A stretch of 64,000 nt of DNA from assembly GCA_032690845.1 (NCBI GenBank), contig CM064424.1, forward strand, positions 35,467,462 to 35,531,461, in the 5' to 3' direction. Positions within the stretch are counted from its first letter, which is position 1. The number at the start of each line of letters is the position of its first letter. Source of the DNA: Eleusine coracana subsp. coracana (taxonomy: Eukaryota > Streptophyta > Magnoliopsida > Poales > Poaceae). The position numbers were made by a program, and so were the translations under genes. The notes beneath the pieces are model-generated. The model searched no databases and was not told where the DNA came from. It saw nothing but the letters and a program-made list of their open reading frames with translations. Below, in pieces: positions 57,602 through 64,000 of this stretch.

Positions 57602-58317
57602 TGTAAGCTTCATGACCATTGATGATTGAATCCCTGAGGTTTGAATGTTTTGGTGATAGATGACAACTATGAAATTGTGGGCTAATATCTACACGAGTGT
57701 TGTCTATGTACCAATCATCTCTTAACTCTATTACAAATCATATGGATGATGGCTGCCTTGGCGATTGATGACAATGACCACAAGCATGAGGCTTGTGAAC
57801 TTGATGAAGTCCAAGGGTTGATGGAGATGGATCAAAGCGGAGAACAAGCTATAGGACAAGTGTTTCGAACACTTGAGTAGTTGTTAGGGCTTTGAGAACA
57901 AGCTATCGGACTATCAAGGGGGTCTAGGTCATTCTCTTAGGTCATGAATAGTCGGTGATGTGTAAGGTTGCTCGGTGAAATCACAGGCACTAGGTGACTG
58001 TGGAGAAGCCCAGGAGTTGTTCGAGGAAGCCGGGAAACAAAGTCAAGCGAGCATGACAACTTTCGGCTTCTGGACATAGGGACCGGACAGAGGGGTCTAT
58101 AGAGACCGGACTATACGGTCACTATGCAGAGTTGTCCAAGACATAGAGCGAGAAGCAGGACTCTGTCAGCGAGTGACTCTATATAGACCGGCGGTCCAAT
58201 CTGCTGACTAGACGGTCCGGTCAGTAGGAGTGTAGGAACGACAGAAGAGGTGCATTTCGCGAAGGCTCCTGGTCTGGAGAGAGAAAGTGGACTGGACGGT
58301 CTGGTCCAGAGACTGGA
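57602..58317 (+). repeat. 3' LTR of C2 (LTR3), first 716 bp
   Basis: TGTAAGC start directly after the purine tract. Interrupted at 58318 by LTR Y; the rest should lie beyond the right edge. Palindrome pair with centres at 58089/58112 and decayed units at 58186-58225. Confidence 0.88.
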
Positions 58318-60340
58318 TGTGGCGCCCCTTCCCAGAGGATCGAGGTCCCGAAGGTGCTGATAACGCAGACCCTTGATAATACAACATTTGTCCAAATTTA
58401 AGTTGAATATTACATCATTAAGGTTATCAGAGTGCAGCAGAATAGTACAAGTTCATGAATGTTCTGAAAACAGCGGAAGCAAATAACGATAAGGAAACTA
58501 TGAGCTCGACGATACAGCATAGTAATGATTCATGTCTCAAGAACCATCACTCTAGCAGCACACAACATCACTGCGGCGGCAAGTCGGACTCCTAGTGGGC
58601 AGTCCAAGCCTCAGGGACTTGCACGTCCCAAGGCACCACATCTACAGGCAATTCTATTTCTTCATTACCTAAAAAACACAATGGCACAAAGCCTGAGTAC
58701 TAATTACTCAGCAAGACTTACCTGTCGGACACCTAGACTTGCAAAGGCTCTAATAGGTGGCTTGTTTGAAAGGACTCACACTAAGCAACCTATTAGCTCT
58801 ATCAAGTTTTATTTGTCCAATTAAATGGGTTGAGCTGAAATGTAACTTTAGTGGCAAGGGTAATAAAACAATACATATAGCAAGTACAACATAAGAGCAA
58901 TAATAATAATGATCATCATCATCAATAAGCAACATAATACATTCCATAATATTAGGTGCAACTACATGATTGGCGTGGTGACCAAGCGGTACTCATTACT
59001 GTGAGGGACAGCAATTACAATCGATTTACACCAGCTGGGAAAAACCCGAGGTATGACACATACGTACCAATTAAGGTCATATATGGCAATCTTTCACAAG
59101 AAAAACCACCCATACCTCGGACCGGGTGTGGTGACGTCGAGTGGGCATGCCGTTCTGCCAACAGTACTTCATGGTATGAACCGCCCACACCAACAGCAGC
59201 AGGGTCAAAGACCAATGCACCTTAACCGACCTCAATGTAAGTGACCTTTAATGCTACGTCAGGTTACTAGTGCCCATAAACTAGCATGCATTCGGTACTG
59301 TTCAATACTTGATCAAGAGGCCGACCATGGACAGGTCCTAGGTTCGACAAGGCAGGGCTACCGCAGTCAACACCCATGTGTTGCTGCAAACCTACGCATG
59401 CATCATCCCTGCCCGGTCATAACATAAAAATAAACTCCTTTTAATAATTCCCATTCTAGTGGTCAAGTTCATTCCTTAGTAATAACGATATCTAACAAGA
59501 CTAGTAATTACTAAGCATAGCATAACAGTATTGATTCTACCGAAGTTCTAAAGACAATAGCATAGGTCATTTGGATATCATGTAAGGTGGGTTTCAATCA
59601 ACTCCTATGACCTAATGCAACAATAATTATAGACACTAGTAATATTGTAAACTAGCAAACTTTATAAAAGAGGCAAATGCAAACCAGGGCTTGCCTGGAT
59701 CAACACTAGTGTTAGCAACTTCTACTTCCTGCTCCTGAGAGTCAACGTCCTTCTAAAAGTTGTCCTCTTGCTCCTGATGTTCATAACCTATATGATGGAA
59801 TTGAATTAACGGCATTACCAGAACATCGTTTTATGCAATGATATGATGCATGCAAGCATATCATGTTTTAATGTCAATTAAAATTATTATTAGGTTCTCG
59901 AAGCCATATGCTTCAGAGAAGTTGGGTTGTTAATTAAGATTTTACGTATATATATTCTTTATGCAATTAAACAAGGTAAATGAGTGATATGAGCAATTAA
60001 ATTAATTAATAAAGCAAACTTATGTTTTTGGACATGTGTGATTTACTGTGAATAGAGGTTTATATGTGTGATTTTTATGCCAAGTGGCCAGGGCAAATTA
60101 TTTACAGAATAATTACTAGAATTAATCTAAATAAACACACAAAATAACTTCCAGAGCCTAAAATAATTCATATTTTACCAAACCAAAATTTGTGGTGGTA
60201 GATAACCATGTCTTTGCTAAGCATGCCAAAAATCAAGATTTAATTTTGTTCTTAGAATTTCTAGTTAATTATTTAGTGTTTTCACAATTTAATGTATTAT
60301 TAAAAATACATGTACAAAGACAGCGATTTATCATTTTACT
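58318..60340 (-). repeat. Y1: long-LTR fragment in minus orientation
   Basis: Plus-strand edge TGTGGCGCCCC (58318), flanked on the left by CTGGA. On the minus strand it contains CTTGCTGAGTA...TACTCAGGC and GGTAAGTCTTGC, shared with the plus-strand copy at 63799-63830, so it is the 3' part of an LTR read right to left. No coding region. It ends where Y2 begins. Confidence 0.55.
58693..58711 (-). promoter_or_regulatory. LTR hairpin, Y1 copy
   Basis: CTGAGTA, five-base loop, TACTCAG: seven perfect pairs, with TCTTG immediately upstream on the minus strand. Confidence 0.7.
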
Positions 60341-63300
60341 TGTGACATCCCATGTCACAAAATTAGGTTAACAAAACCTAACATCAATTAAGGGCTAAGC
60401 AAAAGTATAATCAATCCAGGTGCTAAAGAATAAAAAGAGGAAACCTACTTAATTAAGCCCATAATATTCAAAAAAAGGGGTCATTCACAAACATTACCAA
60501 AACCCATGGAAGTACCCCAATATTTTTGTATATTCTGAATGGCCATAAAAAAATATAATTTTGAGAATTTTTCCAGAATTTTCGGTAACCATTTAATACC
60601 CTTAAAAATTCCCCTAAAGTCAGAAGAGTGTATTTCGGGTTTAGCATTTTCCTAATTTATCAAAGCAAAACTAGCAGGTGCACCCAAAAGCAAAGTTGGA
60701 GCACGCGTTTCACTGAACCCACACAAAAATTGGTGTCAAATTTGGAGCACGGGAACGTGGCGAATTGTATCAAACCCGAGTCCAAGTCTGAGTCAAAACC
60801 GGGTCAAGAATTCTCTCCCTCTGGCCAATTCCAACCCGACACCGGGTGTACCCGGGTACGGTCGCCACAGCCGCTCTCCTGTCGCCCCACTCCGGCCACT
60901 GCGCTGCCAACTCGCCACCCTGTGCCACCGGCCGGGAATTGAAGCCGCCCACCGCCGGCAGCCACTCCCCTGCCGACAGCGCGACCCTCTCTCCCTCTCT
61001 CCCCCTCTCTCGCCGCTCTCGGTCTTCCCTCCGCCGGCCGAGTCAAAAGGGGAGCCGCAGCAGCAGCAGCACACCAGCCTCATTTCTCTCACTCTCTCAA
61101 CTCGCAACTGGCCCTCACACCCTCCCGAGCACCCCCGAGCACCGGCACCCTTTTCTTCCCCTCTCTCCCCGGCGAAACCCGAGCCAGCGCTCTGTTTCTG
61201 CCGCCATGACCGCCGCCTTGTCCAGCTCCGACTAGGTGGCTTCCCACTCCCTCCTTCCTTCGCAAATCAACGCGCAAGGTCACCCCCTCCCTCCCCTCTG
61301 ACCCGCTTCCTCCCTCGTGCAGCGTGCTCACCGGATTTCGTGAAGCCCGAGCCACCGCCGCCGGGATCCAACACCCTCGCCGTCGAGAACCCCCCTCCGG
61401 CCTTCCCCCTCGATGAGTTCCTCGACGTCGGTCGTCCCTGGACCACCACGACGCTCGTCGATCACACCCTGGCCTCCCTCTCCCTCGGCACCGTCGCGTG
61501 GACCTCGCCAGAGCTGCCTCTGCCGCCGCGTGTCATCGCTGGCGCTCTCCGGTGAGCCACTTCTCTCTCTGACCCCCTCCACGAGCTCCCCTCGGCATGG
61601 AGACTCTCCGAGTCGCACGCGAGCCCCGGCCGTGCCGCCGATCGGCCGCTGGGCCGAGCTCGCCATCGCCGGCCGCCGCGCGCGCGTCTTTGAGAAATTT
61701 AAACCCAGTGGCAAAACCGAAAATAACAGTGAACTTTGAATAAACTTCAAAAATTCAATATCTCGAGAAATACAAGGCCAAAAATTGTGAAATTAATTTT
61801 GTTCGACTCCTAAAATCTTACTCTACCAGAAAAACAGGATCAAGTCCAAGGTTATTCAGTAAATTAATTTATTTAATCCATCAAAGTCACAACCCTAATT
61901 TGCTTAATAAATTCATAAGTAATTATGGGTAAATGGTAAATTCATGAAATTAGCTCAGTAATCAGTTCATGGCATATCTAAAGTTTCTGCAAAAGCACAT
62001 TTCCATTTTTATGCATATTTTTAGTATTATTGCATAATCCTCATTTTTAGTAATTGAATTTATATAAATTATTGGCTGGGAATTTATTCATGAAATTTGG
62101 CATTCCTGTTCTTTATGCACTTGTACACTTGTGTAAAAGCTCATGAAAAATTTGAAGCTACCTAGGTATAAATTCCCTGTCGAAATTGATCAATTGTTAA
62201 GTAACTAAGAAATTCTTCATATAAATATTACTTTATGTGTGTATTTAAGGAAAGTAAGAATAAATTATTTTCTGGAAATCCATGGAAAATAACTCATCTT
62301 CACATTATAGTAGGATTTCTCATTGTGCAGTTGTATGCTTTGGTTCTTGATTAATTATATGAACTAGAACTAGTAATGCAACTAAAGAGCCATTTTAGGT
62401 ATAGTATTAGTTTACATATGGTCACTTTAGCTAAGTGGCTCAAAAAAATGAACTTTCTGAAAGTTGACCCTAAACACTACATTGTCATATCATCATCAGC
62501 ACATGGTGTCAGTTAATCAACATCTAGGCCATGCTCATGTTAAAGTAGACTTACACTAAGAGTATGATGATTAAGAAATTGCATTTTTGTAGCTAGAAGT
62601 TTGTCCCTTCAAAAATTCAGTAGCTACCATGTCATACTTAGGTGTACACACATTCATAAATAAATGATTAGGCACTAATGTTTATTTGCTGAGGAAGTGC
62701 CATGAATTGCCATGCCATGCATTCCATCTTTCATTAAGAAAACTCCATGAAACCTCGTGCATTCCTTGGTAGTAATGCATATCCATTCCATACAGGGATC
62801 GAGACCGAGGAGATCCCACCGGACCAGCAAGGAGCTGAAGTGCACTTTGGTGACGACGCTAACTACGATCACACCCAAGGCAAGCCCCGGTGCATAACCC
62901 ATTTTTTTTACTCGAGTCCTTTTTCTTTATCACAAGTTAGGAATATTGTATTGTGCATTAAGTGTAGGACTTGGATGAAATACACTTGCATACTCCAGCA
63001 ATGACCCATGATTAGTATGTTAGTAAGCTTTTCCGTTAGCAAATTCTATGCTTAAACTAGTGGAGTCAACGGTAGCTTAGAGATTCAACTATGGTTCGAT
63101 TGGTTGATGAACTTGATAAAAATGGAGCACCTATCGTTGCAATTCCGCGAACGAGTATTGAACTGTACCAAGTGCATACCTTTAATATGGGAATTGGTAA
63201 ACCTAGTATCTTGGGCACCGTATTGTTGGACGGCCATACTCATCGATCCAGAGGTGATGTGAACAGCACGGTGGTTGCACGGGTTTGAGGACCGCTGGAG

Positions 63301-64000
63301 AGAGCATGGGTTAAGCCTCGGATACGAAGTACTGTATCACGGGGAGGATGTGTACTCGGGATCGATGGCCCTAGATCGACTTTATAGCAATCTTGTGAAC
63401 GGTGGCCATACGTGTTCTTAAATGATGCGTATGTCGTGTATTTGGGTGTTCCCTGCAGGATGTAAATCAATTTGAATTGCCGTCCCTCGCGGTTTTGAGT
63501 ACCTCTTGTTCGAGCAGCGGCAATGATATGTTAAGTAGTAAAGTTGTGGTTAAGTTTCTGAAATTTTACTTATGCTATGGATACCTATTGCTATGGTGTA
63601 TTGCTCTTTAGCTATATCCGTGTCTTAGCAGCTAGCTAAACTCACCGTAGCTGTGTGCTACAATAAGCAAAGTAAAATCTTGTTTAAGGAGATTGAAAGT
63701 GCAGCATAGAACTAATAGGAGCTTTTTATGCAATCATCAAATAAAACCGGTCAGCCCCCTTCATACTAGGAGTCGGTTTTAGCAAACCGGTTGACGGGTA
63801 AGTCTTGCGGAGTATGTTAGATACTCAGGCTTTGCGTTGATGTTGTTTTTCAGGTCTTCCTCAAGCGACCTATTGTGATTGTTGTAATAAGGTTGTGTGG
63901 GAAGGCGAGGAGCCTCAGAACTAGACCATCGAATGGGTCCCTAGTTCTCCTAATCTGGATGGGTGAGTCATCGCCATAGGACCGGCATGGTTCACGTAGG
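60341..64000 (+). repeat. Y2: long LTR in plus orientation (right end outside window)
   Basis: Starts TGTGACATCCCATGTCACA, itself a hairpin with 8-bp arms. It has the same layout as X3: AT-rich head, GC-rich Pro/Ser-type segment (60780-61680), AT-rich middle (61740-62740), and a final gene-like part with the conserved GGTAAGTCTTGC and hairpin (63799-63830). The short frames in the GC-rich part have no recognisable domain. Identity as an LTR is by analogy with X1-X3; no primer-binding site is in the window. Confidence 0.5.
63810..63826 (+). promoter_or_regulatory. LTR hairpin, Y2 copy
   Basis: GAGTA, seven-base loop, TACTC, inside GTAAGTCTTGCGGAGTA...TACTCAGGC. Confidence 0.55.

Larger units (their letters stand above)
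44683..58317 (+). mobile_element. C2: second non-autonomous Sirevirus-like element, inserted in C1 ORF2 (visible part)
   Basis: LTR2 (44683-46353), primer-binding site, gag, MITE, non-coding region, ORF2 (split by element E), multiple purine tracts, LTR3 (57602-58317, then interrupted by Y). LTR2 and LTR3 resemble each other more than either resembles LTR1, so they are a pair. C1 sequence stops exactly at the LTR edge ('cagccagg' then TGTAAGC), while C2 itself continues past that point at 56401. Confidence 0.8.

Noticed and set aside
11549..58317. Tandem LTR-interior-LTR-interior-LTR array for the C family
   Set aside because: LTR2 begins in the middle of C1's ORF2 tail, exactly at an LTR edge, and pairs with LTR3, so nesting explains the data better.
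60793..61750. Possible protein-coding gene in the GC-rich part of Y2
   Set aside because: Many overlapping low-complexity frames on both strands, no domain, and the same position is GC-rich in other long LTRs.

Overview
The window is a plant nuclear repeat block, almost certainly from a grass (probably panicoid, by inference from the retroelement families). I find no intact host gene, no tRNA or rRNA gene and no CRISPR array. Nearly every base can be placed in LTR retrotransposons nested in one another, plus one hAT-type MITE and one remnant of a plant transposon-type protein gene.

Layout, left to right. (1) 1-7090, minus strand: two related Ty3/gypsy elements head to tail. A has decayed gag, protease and reverse transcriptase. 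B is a deletion derivative that joins the start of gag to the end of pol. (2) 7091-10654, minus strand: leader, primer-binding site and 3.2-kb LTR of a Tekay/Del-like element (X1). (3) 10655-11548: remnant of a plant transposon-type protein gene. (4) 11549 to beyond the right edge: a non-autonomous Sirevirus-like Copia element (C1). Its 5' LTR carries a solo LTR (Z). Its interior has a broken gag and a second ORF resembling the putative plant transposon protein domain, but no pol. (5) 18354-42272, inserted in C1: an Athila-type Ty3 composite. It has a decayed minus-strand gag-pol plus an extra ORF, a non-coding plus-strand partner, inverted LTR pieces, and a nested Tekay-like element (20491-28660) with a 4.5-kb LTR around a 1.04-kb non-coding interior. 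(6) 42273-44682: rest of C1. (7) 44683 onward, inserted in C1: a second copy of the same family (C2), itself carrying the MITE (49016-49675), a small Gag-protease-only Ty3 element E (52795-56106) and, in its 3' LTR, inverted long LTRs of a further family Y (58318-64000).

Target-site duplications and empty sites in paralogous copies support the order of insertion: C1 first; the Athila composite and C2 into C1; the Tekay-like element into Athila; the MITE, E and Y into C2; Z into the 5' LTR of C1. None of the elements here looks autonomous. Where pol domains exist they are broken (A, Athila), and C1, C2, E, X and the plus-strand Athila partner lack pol and would depend on enzymes supplied elsewhere.

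The most unusual signal is a short palindrome of about 15 bp (CCGATCGG core) that recurs across the Athila composite as pairs. The centre-to-centre distance is 21 bp in 11 of 14 pairs and 20 bp in the other three. It occurs in LTRs, non-coding interior and coding sequence. Two unrelated elements here (the Sirevirus-like family and solo LTR Z) carry different palindromes with nearly the same 21-24 bp phasing. Other notable structures are a 0.8-kb inverted LTR repeat, a hairpin conserved in five long LTRs, and the pol-less Gag + transposon-protein design of C1/C2.
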